Shown here: positions 36,240-46,407 of the stretch, piece by piece
How the letters are laid out: each line of letters begins with the position of its first letter
Numbering within the stretch: position 1 is the first letter of the stretch
The notes under the pieces: generated by a model
Database searches by the model: none
What the model was told of the DNA's origin: nothing
What the model saw: only the letters and a program-made list of their open reading frames with translations
NCBI RefSeq assembly: GCF_900155965.1
Contig: NZ_FTMG01000002.1
Coordinates: forward strand, 372,001 to 436,000
Direction of reading: 5' to 3'
Source of the DNA: Mucilaginibacter lappiensis
GTDB taxonomy: Bacteria > Bacteroidota > Bacteroidia > Sphingobacteriales > Sphingobacteriaceae
DNA: 64,000 nucleotides
Position numbers and translations under genes: made by a program

Positions 36240-38312
36240 TTAGTGATTGAACAAGCCGATTTCTTCCTGCGTAAGTGTCCCTACAATAGCTGCTCTGTCC
36301 AAATATTGATTCATTCGCTCGCAACTCGTTTCAGGGAGTAGAACACACGAATAACAAGCCGCCAGATTCAGGCCCATAAAGCCCTGCCCACTGTCAGCTG
36401 ATATGCAAAGTGGATCTGATGAACACCAACGGGCTTTATCGACTCCTTTAACCATAATATCCCTCAGATTTTCGGGCAGACCCTTTTCGACGAGGCCACC
36501 GAGCGAGCCTTCAGCGTCAGATGTGGTTGTATATATGAGAATGCCATTCATTTCTTCATTTGTCCCGATTTTCGCATCCTCACTGCAATAGATAATTTCT
36601 GCCAGTGACGAAAGACTATATCCACAGTCTTCTGACAATTCTTTTAGCAAAATGTGCGAAAGCGTATGAAGAAACAGATAACGTTTGCTGGTCATTTTTT
36701 TGTTTTGACCGAAATCGGCATTCGCCTGTCGCTGATTGTTATTAATCACATCCAGGCGCCTGTCGGGATATGCTTTTGTCCACTCATTCAGCAAAGTATC
36801 ACTGAACCTAATAAGTATTCCTTCGCCTTTAACTTCAAATGCAGGTAACTCCCTGGTGTGAACAGGATCTTTTCTTGAATCCTGAATCCGCTCAAATTCC
36901 TCAAGTTGCTTGCCCTGTAGGTTGTCGGCCAAGTCTGCGAAAACAAGCTCTTCACCCATCAAAGGTTTAACTCTTGTAAATCCCCGATAGACTTTCAGTG
37001 CCGAAATCTTTTCAAGGAGAACCACTTCGGAAAGCATTGCTGAAGGCAAGCCACTATTATATACTGCACCATTGATCGCTCTCTTTTTGAACCATACCTT
37101 TTCGTCATCGTTTATTTCACCGGTGAAGGCTTTGAACTCCTGGAGACGTAGTAACTCAGAGCGTTCAGCCGCGCGTTCAGCCGGGGAGTCACCAAAGAAA
37201 TTGGAAATAAATTGTATGATCTGTGCCAAAGAATATCCTAACCGAAGTAACCCGTGGTTGGGGTTTCGATTCACCACTTTTAAAATATAAGTTTTCCACT
37301 CCTCGTTGATCATTGACGCGTATTCATCAGGCGCATCATCAATCCTTTCGGTCATAAGAGTCTGTATTTTTTGCTGTACTTCAGGCGGGCATTGCTGGTC
37401 ATAAGTGGATTCAGGCAATAATATTCCGCTATAAACTATCGGAAATATAACATTTCCGGCACCTTTTTGAAGTGTCCTAGGGAATCGTCGTTTAGCAGTA
37501 TCAGTTAATTCGTCTCCGTTCCAGATTGTGCTTTCATCCGGAACCGTCACCACTTCTGAGATAAAGGAGTTATCATTGTGCCATCCTTTCCATGGTTTAG
37601 GCAGAAAGCCATTTACGTATTGAAGATAATTACCCTCGCCCGCTGTTCTTTCCGCAAAAATCTCCTGATCAAAAATTTTGCTCAGGTCCCGCACGGCGAC
37701 GAAGGTATTGTCTTCCTTCCTGCTTTCAATCTGTATATCCGCCAAGCTGGCAGAACCACCCTTTGACTTATAGTAAAGCTTATTTCCCTTATTACGTTCA
37801 TCCGGTTTGTTTTTGTGAACATACCAATCCCAAGGAAAATCGTCAAGAAATCCTTCTTCCGTAGCTATAACAAATCTCATGGGAATAACGGCGGGACCTT
37901 TGGAAGTCTGATGGTTAAAGCATGCCGGACAATGAACCGGTTTCATTTCTGTATTATAACTTCTACCCCGTGGCGTTGGCATCATTCCTGATGTCCTGTT
38001 AGTCAGATGCATAAGGCCACACTGTGGACAGTAATTCATTCTCGGAAAACGGATAGCCCAGGTACTGAGCGCGCTGATGCCATCCCTCGCAGGAGGAAGA
38101 ATAAAAGCATCAACCTTAAATGCTTCTGCCAGTCTGGCGTCATTTACAGTGTTTCTGGAATTTGGCTGATTTTGTCCTGCCGGGTCCGGATTTCCCCAGT
38201 CATTGTACTGATGATCATGATTGAGCATAATCAATGATAACTGTGGAAAGTCAATCATTGAACCGGCAGGCCAGGTATGTATAACTTGAGATTGTCTGAT
38301 ATCGTAACTCAT
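36240..38312 (-). CDS. drmB: DISARM protein DrmB (DUF1998)
   Basis: DrmB is the DUF1998 partner of the DrmA helicase; together they bind DNA ends and block phage DNA. The 690 residues begin with YDIRQSQVIHTWPAGSMIDF, a typical DrmB N-terminus. A zinc cluster follows (NYCPQCGLMH and VHCPACFN), and the DUF1998 core lies near the C-terminus with cysteines in WCSSDPLCISADSG and AACYSCVLLPETSC. The start abuts the stop of drmA with no gap. It is the last gene of the six-gene defence operon. Confidence 0.9.
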   Translation of the reverse strand: MSYDIRQSQVIHTWPAGSMIDFPQLSLIMLNHDHQYNDWGNPDPAGQNQPNSRNTVNDARLAEAFKVDAFILPPARDGISALSTWAIRFPRMNYCPQCGLMHLTNRTSGMMPTPRGRSYNTEMKPVHCPACFNHQTSKGPAVIPMRFVIATEEGFLDDFPWDWYVHKNKPDERNKGNKLYYKSKGGSASLADIQIESRKEDNTFVAVRDLSKIFDQEIFAERTAGEGNYLQYVNGFLPKPWKGWHNDNSFISEVVTVPDESTIWNGDELTDTAKRRFPRTLQKGAGNVIFPIVYSGILLPESTYDQQCPPEVQQKIQTLMTERIDDAPDEYASMINEEWKTYILKVVNRNPNHGLLRLGYSLAQIIQFISNFFGDSPAERAAERSELLRLQEFKAFTGEINDDEKVWFKKRAINGAVYNSGLPSAMLSEVVLLEKISALKVYRGFTRVKPLMGEELVFADLADNLQGKQLEEFERIQDSRKDPVHTRELPAFEVKGEGILIRFSDTLLNEWTKAYPDRRLDVINNNQRQANADFGQNKKMTSKRYLFLHTLSHILLKELSEDCGYSLSSLAEIIYCSEDAKIGTNEEMNGILIYTTTSDAEGSLGGLVEKGLPENLRDIMVKGVDKARWCSSDPLCISADSGQGFMGLNLAACYSCVLLPETSCERMNQYLDRAAIVGTLTQEEIGLFNH

Positions 38313-41300
38313 TTATTGATTTTTAATAGATACAGCGGAAGACACTTCAACATTTCTAAGGGTTTGCATTGTCGGTATGTGGTCAGACAGAACACTTTCA
38401 ACAAACTGTGCTGGGGCATTGTATACTGCGGTATGATGTTGCAGTGTCGGCATAAATCCACCCCCAAGCGGGTCCGGTTGAAGAAAATCCATGTACTTTG
38501 CGAGTCTTCTGTTTCCCTGAAGATCTTCTGTTTTGCCGAGAAACTCCTCTTTGATGTCGTTAACAGTGCGCGCGATTTCCGGTCCCGCGGCCTGACCGTA
38601 TATCCCGGTTCCCCGGTTAATAATATCCAGCATGATGTCATCAACAAAAGCACGAAAATCGCTTCCTGAACCATCAAAGATGCCGTCATTACCATCCAAA
38701 AAGAGACTTTTGGTCAGCGCAATTAATACCGTAGGTAAGACCTTTTCCAGCGCCGGGCGTGAAAAAGGGGTTACCGAACTTGATTCTACATATGAATAAT
38801 AGGCCTGATGGAAGGCTTTGAATTTTTCATAATGAGATCTGTCCCTGTTTTTTGTCGGTGAAAGAAAAGTAAAAACGATACCAGGCCTTTCTCTTCCCAC
38901 ACGTGAACTTGCCTGAATGTATTCCGCGGAAGTTTTTGGTTGCCCATTGATAATCATTGTATTAAGCCTTGGTATGTCCATGCCAACAGAAATCATGTTG
39001 GTGGCGGGAGCGATCTGAACTGGTTCGTCTTCTCCCGGCATAAGCCTAGTAACCAACGCCATTAACTCACTGTAGTTTTTCTTGCTGTCATCCGTAAATT
39101 CCAAGCCTATATCCTTGAAAAACTTTTCTGTCAATAATTCATCGTTCCAGCGCGAACCTTTTGCAGACCGTAGTGCGGGAAAACTACGAATACCGGATCT
39201 ATAAAGAAATTGAACAAGTGGATGATTCTGATCGGCTCCCCCCGGGAGTGTGGTTTTTTCCAGTTTATCAAGGCCTGTGGTAATTTCGTCAGAGGTCATT
39301 ACACTTGACAATTCACACAGCATATGCTGATCAAAAGGCCTGATAAACGTTTTGAATTCGTTTGCAAGTAATTTCCTGTAAGCGACAATGTCATCTGTTA
39401 GAAAAGTCCGGAATCTGCCAAGCTCCTTTAATGCGTTAAAATATACAATTAGCGTATAGTAATTATCCAGATCTTTATTTGATTCGGGAATGGCGGGAAT
39501 TCTTTCCATAAGCACAGACACAAGACGAATGAGAGCGGTACTGGTTGTAGTTCCTGATGGCATCAGGCCTATATATAGTCTGTTCTTTGGATCATCCCCC
39601 TTGATTTTTTTGGCGTAGAAAGAGTCGTCAGCATCAGTACCCGGGGGCGGGAACTGCATGAATCCTTTCCGACCGTAAAGGCGGTGGCACTGTTGCGCCG
39701 CATTTCTTACGGTTGCAGTTGCTCCGACTACTTTTGCAATATTTCCTCCTGCTTCACGACACATGCGGTCAACCACTATTTCGTAGACACCGTAAATTGT
39801 TCCCAGCGCCGAACTGATAAGATGTAGTTCATCCTGAATAATCAAATCGGGTGACGGGTAAATCCGCTGAATGTTGCCGTTTGTAAAAGCAGTGTTAAAA
39901 ATGTTAAAGCAGGTGCTATTCCATGCTAACTGGACGAATTTATCTACAGTTGAAAATAACAGGGATGGTCTTTCTTCGTAAATGACCTCATCCACTTCGT
40001 ATACAGGAAGCGTATGATCAGCTCTGGAGTTCAGAGTAGAACTACTCACATGAAAGTGGCACAGGGTATTCGTACACCCAATAAGATATGCCCCGGTTTC
40101 TACGTTTCTGGAATTTTTCTTTCTGAAATACCCCCATCTGCCGGTGACGCTCCCTGCTAAGTTTTCTTTGACAAGCCGGTTCCCGCAGCAGGGGCAGGAA
40201 AGAAGTGGCGGAGATGTCCGGTGGCCATCCGGTAAACGGCCGCTATTGATCTGTGTGATAAAATTCCCGTAATCACTAACCTGAGTCGCAATCTTGTTAG
40301 GTGTCATCGAACTGCCCATCCATATGCCATTCGAAATCCTTTTGGAGCCATAATTTTCTGGCTCATTTCTTCTGATCAGGTCGCAGGCGCAAATCATAAT
40401 TGAGGCCCTTTCAAATTGTTGCTTGTTGAGCAAACGAAGGGTATAACGCATGAGTACGGAAACACCTGCGCCATGATTGGGATTCGTTTTTTTGAACTTT
40501 AATCTCCTGTAAAAGATCGTGAACGCAGTAAGGCCGAGGTAGGCTTCGGTTTTGCCGCCTCCTGTAGGAAACCATATCAGGTCAACAGTATCGCGATCAG
40601 CCGACTGGATGTCTGTGATTCCTTCAATTTGTGATAGTAGAAACGCCAGCTGGAAAGGTCGCCATCTCGCGAGAGTTCCTTTTCTTGCCGTATCTGCATT
40701 AACATCCAGTGCACCACTATTCCATATTGACCCGGCGGTGGCATCAAACGGAATGAGGCGATAGTCAGGCATCGCGTCATCCTGCTCAGGTTTATTGTGT
40801 TGCACACGTTTCATTTCGCGGCGGTGTCTGCTGAAGTCAGCCATTACCCGTTGTATAAACATTGCACGGTTAGCATCCTGAAAAGCCTTTTCTGCTTCAG
40901 GATCATTGAACAACAGATTTATACCGTTGTTCATTCTTTCAGCAAGTGTTGAACATGACTTCAGATTGACAAGCGCTTGCGCACGTAATTCCTCAGGCAG
41001 AGTCGAATCGTTATTAGTCATATTATACTGGTTTTCAATCCAGCTTTGATACAACTTTACAAATTCTTCAAGTTCGCCCTTTATCACATCACGACTATAG
41101 CCCGCTTCTTCTGATTTTCCGGCCAACCTTTTAATATAAAGTACATTTCTTTCATGAAAAACCTCAGGATTCAGGTCAACGCCATTTACTTTTTCTGCCG
41201 GCATCACTGCTGTTCTTACACTTTTCACTGAACTTTCATATTCATCCCATTCTACCGAGATACCGTGACCAAGTGCCCATGTTTTGTAATTCCGGTACAA

Positions 41301-42089
41301 AAGTTTGAGATTAAGATCTTCCTTACTTAGTAGTTTCAGGTTGGTGAGATCTTCAAAGCCTTCAAAACCAGCGGCATTATCAGCTGTTATTTCCGGTTGA
41401 AAAAGACAATCTTCCGTTTTCTTCTGCTGCCGGAAATTTGGCGAGTTTCGTTTGTTGATAAGTGTAAAAGTTTTAATTTCAAGATCGGGTGTATGCCGGT
41501 AAGGTCTCGTAACTATAGAAAGTAAGGCTCTGTCACCCAGTGGGATCGTACTGATTTTTCCCTTTGAGTCTGATTCCGTCGCTCCTTCTGTTATTCCATT
41601 TGTTATAATAATCTGCTGGCTGTGATGCTGATGTTTCCAAATGATTTTTTTTATAGCATGTCCGTTGGCTTCTGTTTTATCCGATTGTTTTTTAGTATAG
41701 AACCCAAATTGGACATTAAGTGTCAGACTGGGGTTTTTCTTAGTAAGCACAGAAATTCCGGCAGCTGAGGGTCTGAATTTTGTGGTGAGTTCAAGTTCAT
41801 CGGGTTCAGAGGATCCACTGTTCTCCAGAGAACTTCTCATTCTTTTTCCTGAATCACTTTCGGGAAGATCCTGTGCATCAAAACTTTCTTCTTTATCAAC
41901 ATCCGGTGCTGTTGTAAATTCAGGAAGATCATCGTCAAAGTCCGGTGTTTGTTGTAACCTCGGATAAAGGATTCCCATGGTATAAAAATCCAGTGGATTT
42001 TTGTCGAGTTCCTCTCCCGGTCCATATATCGGACCCGAAAGCAGATCACTGACTTCACTGGCTATTTTTGCGCGGATATCTGTTTTCAT
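38313..42089 (-). CDS. drmA: DISARM helicase DrmA
   Basis: This superfamily 2 helicase is the core of DISARM. The 1258 residues have a long N-terminal region (1-490) and Walker A PTGGGKT (508-514). A zinc ribbon is inserted between the motor motifs (SCPCCGNR near 631, GCTNTLC near 671-677). Other motifs are DELH (753-756), GATATVR (motif III), and the arginine-finger motif SSRVGRERPG with the DrmA-type extension after it. The long insertion between motifs I and II is typical of DrmA. It lies 3 bp after the NERD-helicase gene. Confidence 0.92.
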   Translation of the reverse strand: MKTDIRAKIASEVSDLLSGPIYGPGEELDKNPLDFYTMGILYPRLQQTPDFDDDLPEFTTAPDVDKEESFDAQDLPESDSGKRMRSSLENSGSSEPDELELTTKFRPSAAGISVLTKKNPSLTLNVQFGFYTKKQSDKTEANGHAIKKIIWKHQHHSQQIIITNGITEGATESDSKGKISTIPLGDRALLSIVTRPYRHTPDLEIKTFTLINKRNSPNFRQQKKTEDCLFQPEITADNAAGFEGFEDLTNLKLLSKEDLNLKLLYRNYKTWALGHGISVEWDEYESSVKSVRTAVMPAEKVNGVDLNPEVFHERNVLYIKRLAGKSEEAGYSRDVIKGELEEFVKLYQSWIENQYNMTNNDSTLPEELRAQALVNLKSCSTLAERMNNGINLLFNDPEAEKAFQDANRAMFIQRVMADFSRHRREMKRVQHNKPEQDDAMPDYRLIPFDATAGSIWNSGALDVNADTARKGTLARWRPFQLAFLLSQIEGITDIQSADRDTVDLIWFPTGGGKTEAYLGLTAFTIFYRRLKFKKTNPNHGAGVSVLMRYTLRLLNKQQFERASIMICACDLIRRNEPENYGSKRISNGIWMGSSMTPNKIATQVSDYGNFITQINSGRLPDGHRTSPPLLSCPCCGNRLVKENLAGSVTGRWGYFRKKNSRNVETGAYLIGCTNTLCHFHVSSSTLNSRADHTLPVYEVDEVIYEERPSLLFSTVDKFVQLAWNSTCFNIFNTAFTNGNIQRIYPSPDLIIQDELHLISSALGTIYGVYEIVVDRMCREAGGNIAKVVGATATVRNAAQQCHRLYGRKGFMQFPPPGTDADDSFYAKKIKGDDPKNRLYIGLMPSGTTTSTALIRLVSVLMERIPAIPESNKDLDNYYTLIVYFNALKELGRFRTFLTDDIVAYRKLLANEFKTFIRPFDQHMLCELSSVMTSDEITTGLDKLEKTTLPGGADQNHPLVQFLYRSGIRSFPALRSAKGSRWNDELLTEKFFKDIGLEFTDDSKKNYSELMALVTRLMPGEDEPVQIAPATNMISVGMDIPRLNTMIINGQPKTSAEYIQASSRVGRERPGIVFTFLSPTKNRDRSHYEKFKAFHQAYYSYVESSSVTPFSRPALEKVLPTVLIALTKSLFLDGNDGIFDGSGSDFRAFVDDIMLDIINRGTGIYGQAAGPEIARTVNDIKEEFLGKTEDLQGNRRLAKYMDFLQPDPLGGGFMPTLQHHTAVYNAPAQFVESVLSDHIPTMQTLRNVEVSSAVSIKNQ

Positions 42090-42092
42090 GTA

Positions 42093-43838
42093 CTATAAGT
42101 TTGAGTCCTCTCTGTCTTCAATAATTGTTTTAAATCTTCTGTCCAGAAAAAATATACTTTGAGCGGTAGCTCTTGTGTTTGCTATATAGATCAGACTCAT
42201 TTGAATATGATTATTAGTATCGTAGTTCTCCGGACCTGCGATCAGAATAAATTCATTTTCCAGACCTTTATAGGAATGGATGGTGCAGATATTAACCTTG
42301 CCGGCTATATGAAAGGCGCACTCTGCAAAAGATCCATTTCCGCTTTCCATCAGCTGTGTGAGCTGTTTTTTTTCAGTACAGAGTATGGTGATATATTCTT
42401 TTTTTATGCCTTCTTTTTCCAGTTTAAGGAGAATTTCGTTTATTCGGTTGAACAGGTCCGGTCCGGGGTTGTAATACCTGATTTCGCTGTTCCAGGTCTG
42501 GGATATTCTGAGACAGGCCATTTCGGGTAATCCGGTTTGTACTGCTGCTCTTTTGATTGTGGAACGTGTATTTCTGCAATTCAGCTGCAAAAGAGTAACA
42601 ACCGATGGATATGCTTCTCTGAAATATTGATAATATTCTTCAGCGTCGTCGTTGTAAATATTCTGATATTGCTTATCCAGAAATACTGTCCAGTTACCCG
42701 ATTCAAATCCCCCTTTAAGAAGTTTCCCTAAAGCCTCCATCTGATATTCATTGAGAATATCCTGCCCCTCATCGATGATGAGGTAATCATAACAGCCGGT
42801 CTTCGAATCTTTAATATTTCTGTTAAAATAAAGTGGAAGATCACGGGACCAGTAAACCTGATCGCCGGTTACGGGTGTGGACCTGCCATTAAGATAAGTT
42901 TCGTCTTTAAGCAGTTCATGGAGGTTTCTGATTTCATAACTTTTGTTAATCCCACCTTCAACCGCTTTGCGGTTCAAATGGTCTGACAGATTTTTGTTAA
43001 AACAGACCAGCAGGGTTTTCTTTGATTCTGTTGCTGATCGCTTTAGCAACTCAAGTGCAAGAATGGTTTTGCCGGTCCCGGGGCCACCCATGATAAGACC
43101 ACCCTTGCCGGGATTATATTTTAAATTGTCAAGCACATACATTTGCATACCCGTAAGCCTGCCCAGCTCGTGGTGACCTTTGGCCAGTAAATCCGATATA
43201 GGTAAGGTAAAATGTAGTTCCTGTCGGAAATATTTACTGATCGTAGTAAGTTCTTTATGACTGATGCCCGACCGGTTTCTGAATTGTAAATGATCGGACC
43301 AGTAAGATTTTATTTTCTTTATATAATCCATCAATCCGCCGGGAGACTTATGATTATTATAATCATACAGTAGTTGTGGGTCAAATTCCATAGCCCCGTT
43401 GGTGGACTTATGAAATTCGGATGGCCTGAGGCAATCAGGAAATATAACACCAATACCAAAAACAAGCCTCTCTGTAACCGAACGGCTATTAAAAAGTTTG
43501 GGCAAGAGAAAGTCTCTTGTCCGGAAAAGAGAATCATAGGCTTGTTTAAATGGGTTTCCTTTTTCAGTTCCCCCTAAAACATACCATTCGTTTTGTAAAG
43601 AATCATATTTGATCTGACCACCTTTCACCTCGAAAAACAAAATGCAGTCCTTATCCAGATAAACAAAATCTATTTCTCCTTTTATTTTTTTACTTCCGGT
43701 ATCGGCCAGATCAAGTGAATGAAAAAAATAGTGGTCACTATTATTGAAATAGCCACTGTTATTTGCAGCCAGATAAATTTTCTTTTCTGCCTCTGAGCTG
43801 AATTCGTATCCGTTGAGAGTAGCTGGACTGATCGGCAT
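42093..43838 (-). CDS. NERD nuclease fused to a UvrD/DUF2075-type helicase
   Basis: The N-terminal NERD nuclease-like domain has EID (E55, D57) and FEVKGG (E70, K72), the D/E...ExK pattern. A superfamily 1 motor follows: Walker A GGPGTGKT (251-258), DEGQD (356-360), a QLNCRNT segment, and IHSYKGLENEF near the end. The 581 residues are complete. It occupies the place in the operon where a DISARM locus usually has the phospholipase-D-like drmC, which is absent here. It may supply the nuclease role. Spacing is 1 bp from the upstream gene and 3 bp to drmA. Confidence 0.85.
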   Translation of the reverse strand: MPISPATLNGYEFSSEAEKKIYLAANNSGYFNNSDHYFFHSLDLADTGSKKIKGEIDFVYLDKDCILFFEVKGGQIKYDSLQNEWYVLGGTEKGNPFKQAYDSLFRTRDFLLPKLFNSRSVTERLVFGIGVIFPDCLRPSEFHKSTNGAMEFDPQLLYDYNNHKSPGGLMDYIKKIKSYWSDHLQFRNRSGISHKELTTISKYFRQELHFTLPISDLLAKGHHELGRLTGMQMYVLDNLKYNPGKGGLIMGGPGTGKTILALELLKRSATESKKTLLVCFNKNLSDHLNRKAVEGGINKSYEIRNLHELLKDETYLNGRSTPVTGDQVYWSRDLPLYFNRNIKDSKTGCYDYLIIDEGQDILNEYQMEALGKLLKGGFESGNWTVFLDKQYQNIYNDDAEEYYQYFREAYPSVVTLLQLNCRNTRSTIKRAAVQTGLPEMACLRISQTWNSEIRYYNPGPDLFNRINEILLKLEKEGIKKEYITILCTEKKQLTQLMESGNGSFAECAFHIAGKVNICTIHSYKGLENEFILIAGPENYDTNNHIQMSLIYIANTRATAQSIFFLDRRFKTIIEDREDSNL

Positions 43839-43839
43839 A

Positions 43840-46407
43840 TTACTTGATATAAATTCCTAAAACCGGTTTGATATCGACATGATCGACGAAAGCATTGAGC
43901 AGCTTTTCATCGAAGATTCCATCCTCCCCATAATTGATACCTTTCAAATTGAAAATCAGCTTTCGCACAGCACTTCTTACAAACATGATTTTGTGTCTTT
44001 TTAAAGTTTTGTTTTCAGTCAGATAACGTTCCTTCATTTCGTCCTGTATCACCGCCATTTTGATAAGGGTAAGCAGTAGCTTTTTGAAATTATGCGGCTG
44101 TATTGTTTCGCCATCTATCCAGTTTCTGATCGTTCCGGAGCTGATATTGAAGTCGTTTTCTATAAGCTGATCCCTAAATTTGTCTATTTCCTGATAATCT
44201 GTAGTGATACAGTTATTGATTTTGTTTCGCCATTCTTCGTCATACTTCAGGGAAGACGCCATTTTTTCATCCTGAGACAAAGCATTTTTCAGAATAAGTT
44301 TCATTTCCGCCCTGTTTTTCGGTAAAAGCACGAGATCACCGGTCGCAAGATGCTGGACTTCTTTCTGCACGGAATCTTTCTCTCCTTCAGCGTGATCTTC
44401 AAAATAAAAAACTGATTTATTTTCAGGCCATTCCACATGAGTGCCGTCCTCAAAAAAAACAAAATAGGTCTTTACACCTTTTTTTTTGGTTTTTGCAGTG
44501 TCATTATTAAAGAAATTTAAGACCTCGTGAACGTAATCTGAAATATCTTCAATATCTGCGGATTCGTCAGTTTCGGCAACAATTTCTGCTTCATCTCCTA
44601 AAGCGATTAAACCGTTATCCTGTTTGTCCGAAGTTTCCGGTGGTGGTTCAAGATTAAGGAGATTATATTTAATATCTGTACCGCTTATTCCTGCAAGACC
44701 CGCAACTGATTTATCAAAATGATTAGTAATTATTCTGCTGCTTTTTTTGTTAACAAGGAACACCTGTTTATTGCTTAGTAGATTGACAAGTGCATTGTTC
44801 AGTACATCCTTGTTCCAACTGAGATATATGATGAGATCCGGCAGATCATTATTCGTCTCTCTTATCTGCAAAAACTCCTTCGCTGTGCAAAAGGATATAT
44901 TTGTCTCTTTTAAAATTACAGCAAGTTCGGATTCAAAAAAACTGCGGTCGTCTTTATCGGTGTTATTGGTTACAAACACAATCTTTTTTAAGATAGTATT
45001 ATTTTGTGCAATAATATGGCGTATATCCGTAAGATTACCGCCCGAAATGTTTAGTGAAGCAAGAAAATCCCTTGTTTGCTGAATCAGCCCTTCATCCTGG
45101 TTGTTACTAAACCATACCCGCTGATATTCATCTAATTCCAGATCTATGGCCTTATTCAGTTTAAGAAAGGTTTCTGGTTTATAAAATGATAATAACTTAT
45201 CACGTAAATTATATAGATGACCGATTTGTCTGATGGTTTGTCCGTTGCAGAAATTGTTCCGGCCCAATTCTTTCCATTGGTGCAAAAGGTGCTCTGCACG
45301 GGCCTGTATGGACTCCAGCATTTTGTCGGTTATTCTTTTTACCGAAATGCCAGGTTCACGCATATCAATGCCATCAAGTAAGATTTTTTCCCTTGGTGTA
45401 ACCTGCCAGGCCTCCGATCTGATCTCGTATTTTGCCATCCATTCGTGAACGGAGAAATTTCTGTTTTTACAGATCAGGTAAATGTCTTTCAGTACTGTTC
45501 CGAGGCGGTCGAAATAAATCTCTTTTAATTCGCTTATTCTCTCATCCAGTACGCCCGATCTTTCCCATACTTTAAGCAGTTCATCAAAATCATCAATGAT
45601 TACTGTATTCAGATGGTCGATTTTGTTTTTGCCAGCCTCAATTATATCATTAAATGCCATCACACTATCGTTTCTCGCTACAAGAATGGTTACTGGCTGA
45701 TTTTTTGTTCTGGGCGCAGAAATCAGATTAAGTTTAATGGCATCTTCGGCAAAAGATGCTATCTGAATGTTTAAATGCTGACGCAGATCGTGTCCGGCTA
45801 CCCGCAGGTTCCGAAGGAGTGTTGAAAATTTAGAAACGCTAGAAAAAAGAATAACGCCTTCGTGGTTCCGACCACCGTCAAGCAAAGGTAATGTGAATAT
45901 GTTCTGCTGACTCGCATTATCCAATTGGGCGAATGCGCTCAGCCGCTCACGTATATCAGCCGAATTTTTATAGCTATCCCATTTAAGTTTATAGTCCTCC
46001 TCGAAGGACAATTCATGTTCACTTATTCCGGAACGCAGCTGGATCGTGCGGCTGATAAAATTGATCCCTGTAATGGAACAGATACTGGAATTGTACCTGA
46101 CTGATTTTTTGCCAGGCGCGAATTTTTCAGTGTTGAAACGCTGCGCAGTAAGTGCTTTATTGACAGCTTTTCTGTAGAAACCTACAGCAACATAAAAGGG
46201 TAGAAAGTGAATGCTGGCTGAATTCTCCTGTAAATACAACTCAATTATCCGGTTTTTTGAATCAACCGTGTTCTGGTAAATCAGGAAAGGTAATAAGGTG
46301 TTTTCACTGAAAGCAGAAACTTCAGCGTCATTAAGGTTGAATCCCGTGTTTTTAAGATCCGGGAATTCTGTTGAAATATAATCAGCTATGTATTTTTTAT
46401 TCAGCAT
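43840..46407 (-). CDS. Large DISARM-associated protein, DrmE-like
   Basis: This 855-residue protein has no classical enzyme motif that I can see. A TVIIDDFDELLKVW segment (about residue 288) and TILVARNDSVM resemble a worn nucleotide-binding or helicase core. The C-terminal third has HLATGDLVLLPKN and a helical SGTIRNWIDGETIQP segment. Size, position between the methylase and DrmA, and this C-terminal look fit DrmE of class 2 DISARM, but the match is from memory and moderate. It overlaps the methylase gene by 11 bp. An acidic linker (about 600-630) separates two halves. Confidence 0.6.
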   Translation of the reverse strand: MLNKKYIADYISTEFPDLKNTGFNLNDAEVSAFSENTLLPFLIYQNTVDSKNRIIELYLQENSASIHFLPFYVAVGFYRKAVNKALTAQRFNTEKFAPGKKSVRYNSSICSITGINFISRTIQLRSGISEHELSFEEDYKLKWDSYKNSADIRERLSAFAQLDNASQQNIFTLPLLDGGRNHEGVILFSSVSKFSTLLRNLRVAGHDLRQHLNIQIASFAEDAIKLNLISAPRTKNQPVTILVARNDSVMAFNDIIEAGKNKIDHLNTVIIDDFDELLKVWERSGVLDERISELKEIYFDRLGTVLKDIYLICKNRNFSVHEWMAKYEIRSEAWQVTPREKILLDGIDMREPGISVKRITDKMLESIQARAEHLLHQWKELGRNNFCNGQTIRQIGHLYNLRDKLLSFYKPETFLKLNKAIDLELDEYQRVWFSNNQDEGLIQQTRDFLASLNISGGNLTDIRHIIAQNNTILKKIVFVTNNTDKDDRSFFESELAVILKETNISFCTAKEFLQIRETNNDLPDLIIYLSWNKDVLNNALVNLLSNKQVFLVNKKSSRIITNHFDKSVAGLAGISGTDIKYNLLNLEPPPETSDKQDNGLIALGDEAEIVAETDESADIEDISDYVHEVLNFFNNDTAKTKKKGVKTYFVFFEDGTHVEWPENKSVFYFEDHAEGEKDSVQKEVQHLATGDLVLLPKNRAEMKLILKNALSQDEKMASSLKYDEEWRNKINNCITTDYQEIDKFRDQLIENDFNISSGTIRNWIDGETIQPHNFKKLLLTLIKMAVIQDEMKERYLTENKTLKRHKIMFVRSAVRKLIFNLKGINYGEDGIFDEKLLNAFVDHVDIKPVLGIYIK

